DNA of 64,000 bases from a bacterium. GTDB lineage: Bacteria; Desulfobacterota; Binatia; HRBIN30; CADEER01. The notes under the pieces are model-generated. The model was not told where the DNA came from, made no database searches, and was given only the letters and a program-made list of their open reading frames with translations. Below are positions 7,891 through 15,249 of the stretch, piece by piece. A program made the position numbers and the translations under genes. The stretch spans positions 62,001 to 126,000 of the forward strand of contig JAUIGL010000007.1 of assembly GCA_030430165.1 (NCBI GenBank). The letters run 5' to 3'. Every line of letters begins with the position of its first letter. Within the stretch, counting starts at the first letter, position 1.

Positions 7891-8478
7891 ATGAACCAGT
7901 CGATCAGACCGGTGACGCTCGACGATGTCGTCGGGCTCGATCGCTACGAGAAGGACCGCGACCAGATCCGGCGCCGGATCATCGCCCTCAAGAAGCACCG
8001 CCGCGTCGCCGTCGGCGATTGTGTGACGTTCATCTTCGAGAACCACGACACCGTGTTCTTCCAGGCGCACGAGATGATGCGGGCGGAGCGCATCAGCGAC
8101 CTCGACGAGATCCGCGAGGAGCTCGACGTCTACAACCAGATGCTGCCGCAACCGGGTGAGCTGAGCGCGACGATGATGATCGAGATCACCGACTCGGATG
8201 CCGTCGAGCAGCGACTGAACGAGCTCATCGGCATCGACGAGCACGTCTCCCTGCGGGTCGGCGACGAGACCATCCCGGCGCAGTTCGAGCCGGGCCGCAG
8301 CCGCGAAGATCGCCTCAGCGCGGTGCAGTACGTGCGCTTCGCGCTGAGCGCGTCGGCGATCGAGGGGTTTCGTTCGGACGCTCCCGTGTCGATCTGCATC
8401 GACCACGAGAACTACCAGGCGACGGCTTCGATCGACGGCGAGACCCGGCAGTCCCTGACCCGCGACCTCGAGAGCTGA
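7891..8478 (+). CDS. DUF3501 family protein
   Basis: 195 residues from ATG 7891 ([14 protein letters not shown]); upstream in-frame codons would add a Cys/Arg-rich stretch running through the stem-loop and are not used. The pattern [20 protein letters not shown] followed by [13 protein letters not shown] and a helix rich in E and R matches DUF3501. From general knowledge this family is often found beside rubrerythrin and iron-sulfur reductase-like genes, and that context recurs here. No catalytic residues are known. Likely part of the peroxide or redox-stress unit with the rubrerythrin. Confidence 0.78.
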   Translation: MNQSIRPVTLDDVVGLDRYEKDRDQIRRRIIALKKHRRVAVGDCVTFIFENHDTVFFQAHEMMRAERISDLDEIREELDVYNQMLPQPGELSATMMIEITDSDAVEQRLNELIGIDEHVSLRVGDETIPAQFEPGRSREDRLSAVQYVRFALSASAIEGFRSDAPVSICIDHENYQATASIDGETRQSLTRDLES

Positions 8479-8493
8479 GCGGGGGCGGTCGCG

Positions 8494-9132
8494 ATGGATC
8501 TGCCGCCCGTCATTCCGATCTTTCCCCTGCCCAACGTCGTCCTCTTCCCCGACGTGCCGCTTCCGCTGCACATCTTCGAGGAGCGCTACCGCGACATGGT
8601 GCGCGATGCCGGCGCGGCCGACCCGCCGATCATCGGCATGGTTTTGCTGCGCGGCGACTGGCAGAGCTCGTACCACGACACGCCGGAAGTCTACCCGCTC
8701 GGCTGCGCCGGGCAGATGATCCGCAGCGAGCGGCTCGACGACGGACGCTACAACATTGTCTTGCAGGGGATCCGCGAGTTCACCATCGAGGAGGAAGTCG
8801 GCGACACCGCCTACCGCCAGGCGCGGGTCCGCTGGCGGCCGCCGCCGGCCGACGGCATCTCGCCCGACGAGCGCGCCGCCCTGGTCCGCCGCATGGAAGA
8901 GCTGCTGCGGCCGCGCGAGTCCGAGCTCGCCGATCGGCTGGCCGGCGATCAGTCGATGTCGGACGAGGTCTTCGTCAATTTTCTGAGCTACGCCCTGGGC
9001 TTTCCACCGGTCGAAAAGATGGCCCTGTTGCAGGCGGCGGCGGTCGGAAACCGGGCCTCGCGCCTGCGCGAGCTGCTCGATCTGACGATCGCCGAGTCCG
9101 GCTCGAGCAGCGGCGAGGGCTGGGTGCACTGA
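8494..9132 (+). CDS. stand-alone LON N-terminal (substrate-binding) domain protein
   Basis: 212 residues. The N-terminus (PVIPIFPLPNVVLFPDVPLP, LHIFEERYR) is the beta-rich LON substrate-recognition domain, followed by a helical region (residues ~125-205). There is no AAA+ or protease domain, so it is not a Lon protease itself; such single-domain proteins are common in bacteria and are thought to bind unfolded peptides. It follows the DUF3501 gene by 15 bp and is probably in the same transcript. Confidence 0.87.
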   Translation: MDLPPVIPIFPLPNVVLFPDVPLPLHIFEERYRDMVRDAGAADPPIIGMVLLRGDWQSSYHDTPEVYPLGCAGQMIRSERLDDGRYNIVLQGIREFTIEEEVGDTAYRQARVRWRPPPADGISPDERAALVRRMEELLRPRESELADRLAGDQSMSDEVFVNFLSYALGFPPVEKMALLQAAAVGNRASRLRELLDLTIAESGSSSGEGWVH

Positions 9133-9245
9133 GCCGTTCCACGGCCGTCGCAAATGCCGACGTTCGTGGGGGATCGGCTCTCCCTACCTTGATTCTTGCA
9201 ACTGGGCTCGGGATATTGAGCCTTCTACCCGGACTGGATTTTTCC

Positions 9246-9845
9246 ATGAAACGCCGCTCTGAAATGACCCTCCTCGAGAGGCTGTATATCGGCGAGATCC
9301 TGCGCGGTCTCGCGGTCACGATGTACCGCTTTTGGCGCAACCTTTCGCTGCACGCCCTGCACGCGGTCGGCTTGTTCAAGGACGTCAAGGCGGCGGTGAC
9401 CACCCAGTATCCGGACGAGTACAAGGCCTATCCGGACAATTTCCGCGGCAGCCATCGCCTGACCTTGAAAGAGGACAGCTCGGTGCGTTGCACCGCCTGC
9501 TTCCTCTGCGCTACCGCGTGCCCGGCCAACTGCATCTTCATCGAGGCGGGCGAGCACCCGGACCCGGAGGTCGAGAAGTATCCGCTGCGCTACGAAATCG
9601 ACACGCTGCGCTGCATCTACTGCGGCATGTGCGTCGAGGCATGTCCCTGCGACGCGATTCGCATGGATACCTACGTGCACCCGAAGATCTGGGGATACAA
9701 TCGGGCGGACTTCATCGAGACCAAGACGACTCTGATGGACCGCTCGAAGACTCTCGAAGAGCGCGGGCGCAACGCTTTGATTGAAGACCAGATCGCCGAC
9801 TATCAGCGACAGGAAGAAGAAGTCTGGGAGCGCGCCAAGGGGTAG
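9246..9845 (+). CDS. NuoI-like two-[4Fe-4S] ferredoxin (orphan complex I subunit I)
   Basis: 199 residues from the ATG at 9246 (MKRRSEMTLLERLY); an in-frame ATG further upstream would add a non-conserved hydrophobic stretch. After an amphipathic N-terminal segment typical of NuoI come CTACFLCATACP and CIYCGMCVEACP, two complete CxxCxxCxxxCP sites; the second is followed by an extra Cys (PCDAI). NuoI carries clusters N6a/N6b of NADH:quinone oxidoreductase. No other nuo gene is present here, so either the complex is encoded elsewhere or this ferredoxin serves another partner. Followed by a small membrane protein 18 bp downstream. Confidence 0.85.
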   Translation: MKRRSEMTLLERLYIGEILRGLAVTMYRFWRNLSLHALHAVGLFKDVKAAVTTQYPDEYKAYPDNFRGSHRLTLKEDSSVRCTACFLCATACPANCIFIEAGEHPDPEVEKYPLRYEIDTLRCIYCGMCVEACPCDAIRMDTYVHPKIWGYNRADFIETKTTLMDRSKTLEERGRNALIEDQIADYQRQEEEVWERAKG

Positions 9846-9863
9846 GGCGCGCCCGGTCCAGCG

Positions 9864-10100
9864 ATGGGAAAAGTTACGATACTACTGATGCTCGTCTCGA
9901 CCGTGGTGATGTTGATCACCTTCGGCAAGGGAATGGGCATCCTGCGCGGCGGCGACGTGGGCTCGCACATCTATTGGGCCGGGGCCAGTCTGGTCACGGT
10001 GCTCGGTGCCAACATGATGGCGATGTTTCACGCGGCGCAGAGCGACCGCATCATTCGCGAGCTGCGCGAGCGAGCAACGGGCGGGGAGAACGACGATTGA
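9864..10100 (+). CDS. small two-helix membrane protein, unknown
   Basis: 78 residues. Two hydrophobic segments (residues ~4-20, TILLMLVSTVVMLITF, and ~39-56, WAGASLVTVLGANMMAMF) separated by a short Gly/Asp loop, then a charged C-terminal helix (SDRIIRELRERA). No family is recognised. It sits 18 bp after the NuoI-like gene and 48 bp before the rhodanese-MoeB gene in the same orientation, so it may anchor one of these soluble partners; that is inference. Confidence 0.7.
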   Translation: MGKVTILLMLVSTVVMLITFGKGMGILRGGDVGSHIYWAGASLVTVLGANMMAMFHAAQSDRIIRELRERATGGENDD

Positions 10101-10148
10101 GTTGGCGGCTCGTCGGGGGACGAGCGGCCTAGGGAAAGCGAGGGCGCG

Positions 10149-11351
10149 ATGGCCAAGACTTTCAAGGAACTCATGGACGAAGCCCGCAAGGACGTTCCCG
10201 AGTGGACGCCCGAGCAGGTGGAGAAGGCGCTCGCCAACGGCGGCGGTCACAAGGTTCTCGACGTGCGCGAGAAGGAAGAGTACCGCGACGGTCATCTTCC
10301 GGGAGCGGTTTCGGTGCCGCGAGGCTTCCTCGACATGCAGGTCGAGGAGGTGGTTCCCGACAAGGGGACGCCGCTGATCCTCTACTGCGCCGGTGGCACG
10401 CGCTCGCTGCTCGCCGGACGCACCCTCAAGGAGATGGGCTACGCCGACGTCGTCTCGATGTCGGGCGGCTACGGCCAGTGGAAGGGCGCCGGCCACGAGT
10501 GGGTGCAGGACTTCCAGTTCACGCCGGAGCAGCTCAAGCGCTACGACCGCCACTTCATCCTTCCCGAGGTCGGTGAGGAAGGACAGGCCAAGCTGCTCCA
10601 GTCGAAGGTGCTGCTGATCGGCGCCGGCGGCCTCGGCTCGCCGGCGGCATACTACCTCGCCGCCGCGGGTGTCGGCACGCTGGGCATCGTCGACAACGAC
10701 GTCGTCGACATGAGCAACCTGCAGCGCCAGATCATCCACAACAACGAGCGGGTGGGCATGTCGAAGGTCGAGTCGGCGCGCGAGACCATCAACACGCTGA
10801 ATCCGGACATCAACGTCATCGGCTACGAGACCCGGGTGTCGTCGGAAAACATCATGGAGATCATCGCCGACTACGACGTGATCCTCGATGGCTGCGACAA
10901 CTTCCCGACGCGCTACCTGGTCAACGACGCCTGCGTCATGAGCGGCAAGCCGAACGTGCACGGCAGCATCTTCCAGTTCGAGGGGCAGGCGTCGGTCTTC
11001 TACCCCGGTCGCGGCCCGTGCTACCGCTGCTTGTTCCCCGAGCCGCCGCCTCCCGGTGCGGCGCCGAGCTGCCAGGAGGCAGGGGTTCTCGGAGTGCTGC
11101 CGGGGCTGGTCGGCTGTGTCCAGGCGCTCGAGGCGATGAAGATCATCCTCGACGTCGGCAAGCCGCTGATCGGTCGCATGATGTACTTCGACACGCTGAG
11201 CATGGAGCTGCGCATCCACAAGCTGCGCAAGGATCCGGAGTGCCCGGTGTGCGGTGAGCAGCCGACCGTGACCGAGCTGATCGACTACGAAGAGTTCTGC
11301 GGACTGCGCGCCCCGGCCGATGCCGGCGGCGGCATCCAGGCGCACCCATAG
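10149..11351 (+). CDS. rhodanese - MoeB/ThiF E1-like adenylyltransferase fusion
   Basis: 400 residues. Residues ~15-118 are a rhodanese domain with active-site loop CAGGTRS (Cys80), which would carry a persulfide. Residues ~130-390 are a MoeB/ThiF domain: nucleotide loop GAGGLGSP, NLQRQIIH, DGCDNFPTRYL, catalytic Cys308 (SCQEAGVLG) and two zinc-binding pairs, CYRC (291/294) and CPVC near the C-terminus. The domain order is rhodanese first; the better known MOCS3/Uba4 and MoeBR proteins have it last. The protein would adenylate a ubiquitin-like sulfur carrier and deliver sulfur to it; that carrier is the next gene, 10 bp downstream. Confidence 0.92.
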   Translation: MAKTFKELMDEARKDVPEWTPEQVEKALANGGGHKVLDVREKEEYRDGHLPGAVSVPRGFLDMQVEEVVPDKGTPLILYCAGGTRSLLAGRTLKEMGYADVVSMSGGYGQWKGAGHEWVQDFQFTPEQLKRYDRHFILPEVGEEGQAKLLQSKVLLIGAGGLGSPAAYYLAAAGVGTLGIVDNDVVDMSNLQRQIIHNNERVGMSKVESARETINTLNPDINVIGYETRVSSENIMEIIADYDVILDGCDNFPTRYLVNDACVMSGKPNVHGSIFQFEGQASVFYPGRGPCYRCLFPEPPPPGAAPSCQEAGVLGVLPGLVGCVQALEAMKIILDVGKPLIGRMMYFDTLSMELRIHKLRKDPECPVCGEQPTVTELIDYEEFCGLRAPADAGGGIQAHP

Positions 11352-11361
11352 GCGCCGGTTG

Positions 11362-11604
11362 ATGCAGATTCGGGTCGGTCTGAACGCTTCATTGCGGCGT
11401 TTTCTTCCGGAGGGGACGGACAAGTCTCCGTTCCCTCTGGAAGTCGACCGCGAGCTGACGGCTCTCGAGGTGATGGAGATTCTCGGCGTCCCGTCGGACC
11501 GCGCTCATATCGTGACGATCGACGGCGAGCAGGTCGGCGCCGAGACCAAGGTCCGAGAAGGACAAGAAGTCAGTTTCTTTCCGCCGCTCGCCGGCGGCAG
11601 CTGA
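11362..11604 (+). CDS. MoaD/ThiS-family ubiquitin-like sulfur carrier
   Basis: 80 residues from ATG 11362 (MQIRVGLNASLRRFLPEG). The beta-grasp pattern and the C-terminus FFPPLAGGS identify a MoaD/ThiS-type sulfur carrier. The diglycine whose carboxylate is normally adenylated is followed by one extra Ser, so the tail must be trimmed or the protein used in another way. It lies directly after the rhodanese-MoeB gene and 23 bp before the transketolase-like gene. The target (molybdopterin, thiamin, cysteine or thiolated tRNA) cannot be chosen from sequence. Confidence 0.85.
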   Translation: MQIRVGLNASLRRFLPEGTDKSPFPLEVDRELTALEVMEILGVPSDRAHIVTIDGEQVGAETKVREGQEVSFFPPLAGGS

Positions 11605-11627
11605 GCTCGTTTCGCGGGGGTGACGGG

Positions 11628-13565
11628 ATGGGGGTAAGCAACGGCTCGGGAGAAAGCTTCCCGATCGATCTGACGAAGTTCCAGCGGCTGCCGCTGGACC
11701 CGGCGCAGCCGCGGCTCACCGACGAGCAGCGCCAGATTCTGCGCGACAACATTCAGTTGTGCCGCGACGCGATCGTCTTCTTCACCGCGGTGGGCGGCGC
11801 GCGCGGCGTCGGCGGTCACACCGGCGGCGCCTACGACACCGTGCCCGAGGTGATGATCGGTTACGGCTTCATCCAGCACGCCCGCGCCGGCGGGTCGCCG
11901 GACGTCGTCCCGGTGCTGTACGACGAAGCGGGCCACCGGGTGGCGACGCAGTACCTGATGGCGGTTCTCGAAGGCGACCTCGACGCTTCGCGCCTGCTCC
12001 AGTACCGCGTCCACGATGCCCATCTGCCGGGTCACCCGGAGCGCGGATTCACCCCCGGGGTCCACTTCTCGTCGGGCCGGCTCGGTCACTTGTGGCCGTA
12101 CGTCAACGGAGTCGCCCTGGCGAATCCGGACAAGGTCGTCCTCATGCTCGGCTCGGACGGCTCGCAGATGGAAGGCAACAGCGCCGAGGCTGCCCGCCTG
12201 GCGGTCGCCCAGCAGCTCGGCATCAAGCTGCTGATCGACGACAACGACGTCACCATCGCCGGCCATCCTTCCGACTACATGCCCGGCTTCGATCTCGGGC
12301 AGACGCTGCAGGGCCACGGCATCCCGGTCGACAGCGGCGACGGCGAGGACCTCGACGAGCTCTACGCGCGGATGTGTCGCGCGGTCACCGCGCCGGGGCC
12401 GCAGGCTCTGCTCAATCGCCGCAAGATGTGCGTCGGCATCGCCGGCCTCGAGGGCGCCACCGGCGGCCACGACGTCATCAAGAAGGATCTCGCCCTCGAG
12501 TATCTGCGCGGCCGCGGCCTCGACGCCGCGGCGGACTATCTCGAGGCGACCGAGAAGGGGCCGTCGCGACCGCAGTCGAAGGGCACCGACGGTGCTGCCG
12601 CCAATCGCAGCCTGTTCGGTACCTACTTGAACGAGATCCTCGACCGCATGAGCGAAGAGGAGCGGCTGCGTACGGTGCGCGTGTTCGACAGCGATCTCGA
12701 GGGCTCGTGTGGGCTCGGCGTGGTGCGCAAGGAACACCCGGAGATCTTCATTCGCGGCGGCATCATGGAGCGCGGCAACTACTCGGCCGCGGCCGGCTTC
12801 GGCTCCGAAGCCGGCCGCCAGGGGATCATGGGAACGTTCTCGGCGTTCCTCGAGATGTTCATCTCCGAGCTGACCATGGCGCGGCTCAACCACGCCAACG
12901 TGCTCGCCCACTTGTCGCACTCCGGTTGCGACGACATGGCCGACAACACCTGCCACTTCGGCCTCAACAACTTCTTCGCCGACAACGGCCTGCCGAACGA
13001 CGGAGAAGACCAAACCCGCCTCTACTTCCCGGCCGACCAGCATCAGTTCAAGGGTTGCCTGGAGAGCATCTTCGGCGATCCCGGTTGCCGTTTCATCTTC
13101 TCGACCCGCTCCACCGTGCCCGTCATTCTCGACGAGAGCGGCAAGCCGTTCTTCGGCGACGGTTACAGCTTCGAGTCGGGTCGCGACGATCTGGTGCGCG
13201 AAGGATCGGCCGGGTACGTGGTGTCGTTCGGCGAAACCCTGCATCGGGCGCTCGACGCGGTGAGCAGTCTGCGCGATTCGGGGGTGGACGTCGGCTTGGT
13301 CAACAAGTGCACGCTCAACGTCTACGACGAGGCGATGATGAAGCGCCTGGCGGCGGCACCTTTCGTGCTGGTGGCGGAAGGCTTCAACGTCAAGACCGGC
13401 CTCGGCGCGCGCCTTGGCACCGCCTTGCTAAAGCGCGGCTTCTGCGGCGCCTACGACAACCTCGGCACCAACCGCGACGGCGCCGGCGGCCTCTGGCAAC
13501 AGATGGGCTCACAGGGCCTGGATTCCGCCGGGATCGAGGCGGCAGCCCGCCGCCTCCTCGGCTAG
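11628..13565 (+). CDS. transketolase-like thiamin-diphosphate enzyme
   Basis: 645 residues. The N-terminal half has the transketolase pattern: GGHTGGAYDTVPEV, then HLPGHPE, HFSSGRLGH, and the thiamin diphosphate/Mg motif GSDGSQMEGN followed by EAARLAV and DDNDVTIAG. The middle Pyr-type domain carries the expected acidic residue around RGGIMERGNYSAAAGFG and the C-terminal domain (from ~residue 505) resembles transketolase C-terminal folds. It is diverged from housekeeping TktA (for example, GSDGSQ replaces GDGE and several active-site histidines sit in changed contexts), so the true substrate pair may differ. Same strand as the sulfur-carrier genes, 23 bp gap. It marks the left border of the accessory island. 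Confidence 0.78.
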   Translation: MGVSNGSGESFPIDLTKFQRLPLDPAQPRLTDEQRQILRDNIQLCRDAIVFFTAVGGARGVGGHTGGAYDTVPEVMIGYGFIQHARAGGSPDVVPVLYDEAGHRVATQYLMAVLEGDLDASRLLQYRVHDAHLPGHPERGFTPGVHFSSGRLGHLWPYVNGVALANPDKVVLMLGSDGSQMEGNSAEAARLAVAQQLGIKLLIDDNDVTIAGHPSDYMPGFDLGQTLQGHGIPVDSGDGEDLDELYARMCRAVTAPGPQALLNRRKMCVGIAGLEGATGGHDVIKKDLALEYLRGRGLDAAADYLEATEKGPSRPQSKGTDGAAANRSLFGTYLNEILDRMSEEERLRTVRVFDSDLEGSCGLGVVRKEHPEIFIRGGIMERGNYSAAAGFGSEAGRQGIMGTFSAFLEMFISELTMARLNHANVLAHLSHSGCDDMADNTCHFGLNNFFADNGLPNDGEDQTRLYFPADQHQFKGCLESIFGDPGCRFIFSTRSTVPVILDESGKPFFGDGYSFESGRDDLVREGSAGYVVSFGETLHRALDAVSSLRDSGVDVGLVNKCTLNVYDEAMMKRLAAAPFVLVAEGFNVKTGLGARLGTALLKRGFCGAYDNLGTNRDGAGGLWQQMGSQGLDSAGIEAAARRLLG

Positions 13566-14069
13566 CTTCGCGCGAGTCCGTCAGTCCGGCGCAGCACCAC
13601 GGTCGATATCGCTGTCGCCCGACCGGGGTTTTCAGTGTGGATTCCGGCTTTCGCCGGAATGACGGGGTTTTGGTTTGGCGCCGGCGGGCCTTTACAGCGT
13701 GATCCCGGCGAAAGCCGGGATCCGGTGCGGTGGCCGAACGACGGGGGCTTTGTTTTGGCGCCAGCGGGCCTCTGCAACGTCATCCCGGCGAAAGCCGGGA
13801 TCCAGAGCGATGGTTGCCAACCTTCTTGTCGCGACCGTCGTGCAAGCTCGGGGGAGTCGGAGAGTGGGGGACGGTAGGAGGCGACTTGGGCGATTTATTC
13901 GTGGACCCGGTCCGGAGCCCCAGTTACTCCGAATACGAAACCCCAACTCCCCAAAATCATGCCATTCGCAACTTAACGTAGCTGCAAATCTGCGTTGAGG
14001 GGGTGGAACTTCATGCAATTCTACCTAGAGCTTGCAGAATTTCACCATTCTGGTACTGAATCCCCTGTC
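13566..14069. other. non-coding border of the accessory island
   Basis: 504 bp with no convincing gene. The left part (13641-13803) holds three REP-like palindromes. The right part (13830-14069) is less GC-rich than the flanks and contains nothing recognisable except the leader of the ATPase gene at 14070. This is where the housekeeping block ends and the accessory region begins. Confidence 0.6.
13641..13803. repeat. three REP-like palindromes with GAAA loops
   Basis: Three copies of one hairpin: 13641-13660 (opposite orientation, 8-bp stem), 13701-13722 (9-bp stem GATCCCGGC / GCCGGGATC around GAAA) and 13782-13801. The second and third sit in a larger ~80-bp direct repeat that also shares the flank TTTTGGTTTGGCGCC-like followed by GCGGGCC. 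Repeats of this kind are scattered between genes in many proteobacteria and can act as mRNA ends. They follow the transketolase-like gene closely. Confidence 0.85.
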
Positions 14070-15206
14070 ATGTACCCCCGTGTCTTGGGCCTGGAAAGCC
14101 TTCTCGAGCATAGGTCGTTGTTCCTATTCGGGCCCCGTCAGACGGGGAAGAGCACGCTTCTGCACGACCGCTTCCCGGACGCGGTATTCTTCGACCTACT
14201 CGAGGCCGATACGTTCCGCGAGCTCAGTGAACGCCCGGAGTACATCCGCCAGACCACCCCGGACAGTGCGCGACTCGTCGTCATCGACGAAGTGCAAAAG
14301 CTCCCGTCGCTTCTCGACGAAGTGCACTTGATGATCGAACGCAACAAGGCGGTGCGGTTCGTACTCACCGGGAGCAGTGCGCGAAGTCTCAAGCGAGGAG
14401 CGGCCAACCTTCTAGCCGGCCGCGCTTGGATGACTCGCTTGCACCCTCTCGTGTTCTCCGAGGTCGGACGGGGACGGCTGTTGGACCGATTGAACCGCGG
14501 CAGCTTGCCGGCTGTTCTCGATTCGGCGGCCCCGGCCGAGGACCTACGCGCCTATGTGGGGTTGTACCTACAAGAGGAAATCCGTGCGGAGGGGGTTGCG
14601 CGATCCATCGAGGGATTCTCGCGCTTCCTGACGGTCGCGGGTTCTTGCAATGGCGAGCAGGTGAACTACACCGCGGTCGGCAGCGATGCCGGGGTGCCTC
14701 CGCGCACCGTGCGCGAGTATTTCCAGATTCTGGAAGACACGCTGGTCGGCCACCAACTGCCGGCGTACCGAAAAACCGTAAAGCGCAAGCCCGTTGCGAC
14801 TGCGAAGTTCTACATGTTCGATGTCGGCGTCGCCAACGCCCTGCTCAAGCGATCGGATGTTCAGCCTGGGTCCGAATCCTACGGCCGGGCCTTGGAGCAC
14901 CTGATCTTCCTCGAGCTGCGCTCCTACTTGGACTACCGGCGGATCGACCTGCCACTCTGCTATTGGCGAAGTCGCTCACGCCTCGAGGTCGACTTCGTGG
15001 TTGGCGATCGAATTGCCATCGAAGTCAAAGCCAAGGCTCGAGTCACCCGGCGTGACTTGTCCGGAATGCGTGCTCTGGCCGAGGACCTCGCACTCGAGCG
15101 CAAGCTCGTGGTGTGCAACGAGACACGCCGTCGCCGTGAGGACGATATCGAGGTCCTGCCGATCGAAGAGTTCCTAGAGGACTTGTGGAGCGGAGAAGTC
15201 TTCTGA
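14070..15206 (+). CDS. AAA-family ATPase with DUF4143-type C-terminal domain
   Basis: 378 residues from ATG 14070 (MYPRVLGLESLLEHRSL); the frame is open 25 codons further 5' but conservation of this family starts at about this Met. Walker A is GPRQTGKST (residues 21-29), Walker B LVVIDEVQ (Asp73, Glu74), and the sensor region reads FVLTGSSARSLKRG. The C-terminal part (YRKTVKRKP, FYMFDVGVANAL, GRALEHLIFLEL, WRSRSRLEVDFVV, IAIEVKAK) is the DUF4143 region with a restriction-endonuclease-like core. These ATPases are widespread in accessory DNA and their function is unknown. A decayed copy of part of this gene sits at 44661-44755, so the family has moved or been duplicated in this genome. Confidence 0.85.
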   Translation: MYPRVLGLESLLEHRSLFLFGPRQTGKSTLLHDRFPDAVFFDLLEADTFRELSERPEYIRQTTPDSARLVVIDEVQKLPSLLDEVHLMIERNKAVRFVLTGSSARSLKRGAANLLAGRAWMTRLHPLVFSEVGRGRLLDRLNRGSLPAVLDSAAPAEDLRAYVGLYLQEEIRAEGVARSIEGFSRFLTVAGSCNGEQVNYTAVGSDAGVPPRTVREYFQILEDTLVGHQLPAYRKTVKRKPVATAKFYMFDVGVANALLKRSDVQPGSESYGRALEHLIFLELRSYLDYRRIDLPLCYWRSRSRLEVDFVVGDRIAIEVKAKARVTRRDLSGMRALAEDLALERKLVVCNETRRRREDDIEVLPIEEFLEDLWSGEVF

Positions 15207-15249
15207 ATGCCCCGCGCTCATCCTGGCGACCAACATTCGCCCTAGCGCA

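Noticed and set aside
6433-9153. A 906-codon open frame on the minus strand
   Set aside because: It runs opposite to six well-supported plus-strand genes (GST to LON-domain protein), shows no family pattern and is rich in Arg, Ala and Asp as expected for an antisense shadow in GC-rich DNA.
11759-13702. Long open frame overlapping the transketolase-like gene in another plus frame
   Set aside because: Arg/Pro-rich translation without motifs; the main frame carries the thiamin-diphosphate signature.
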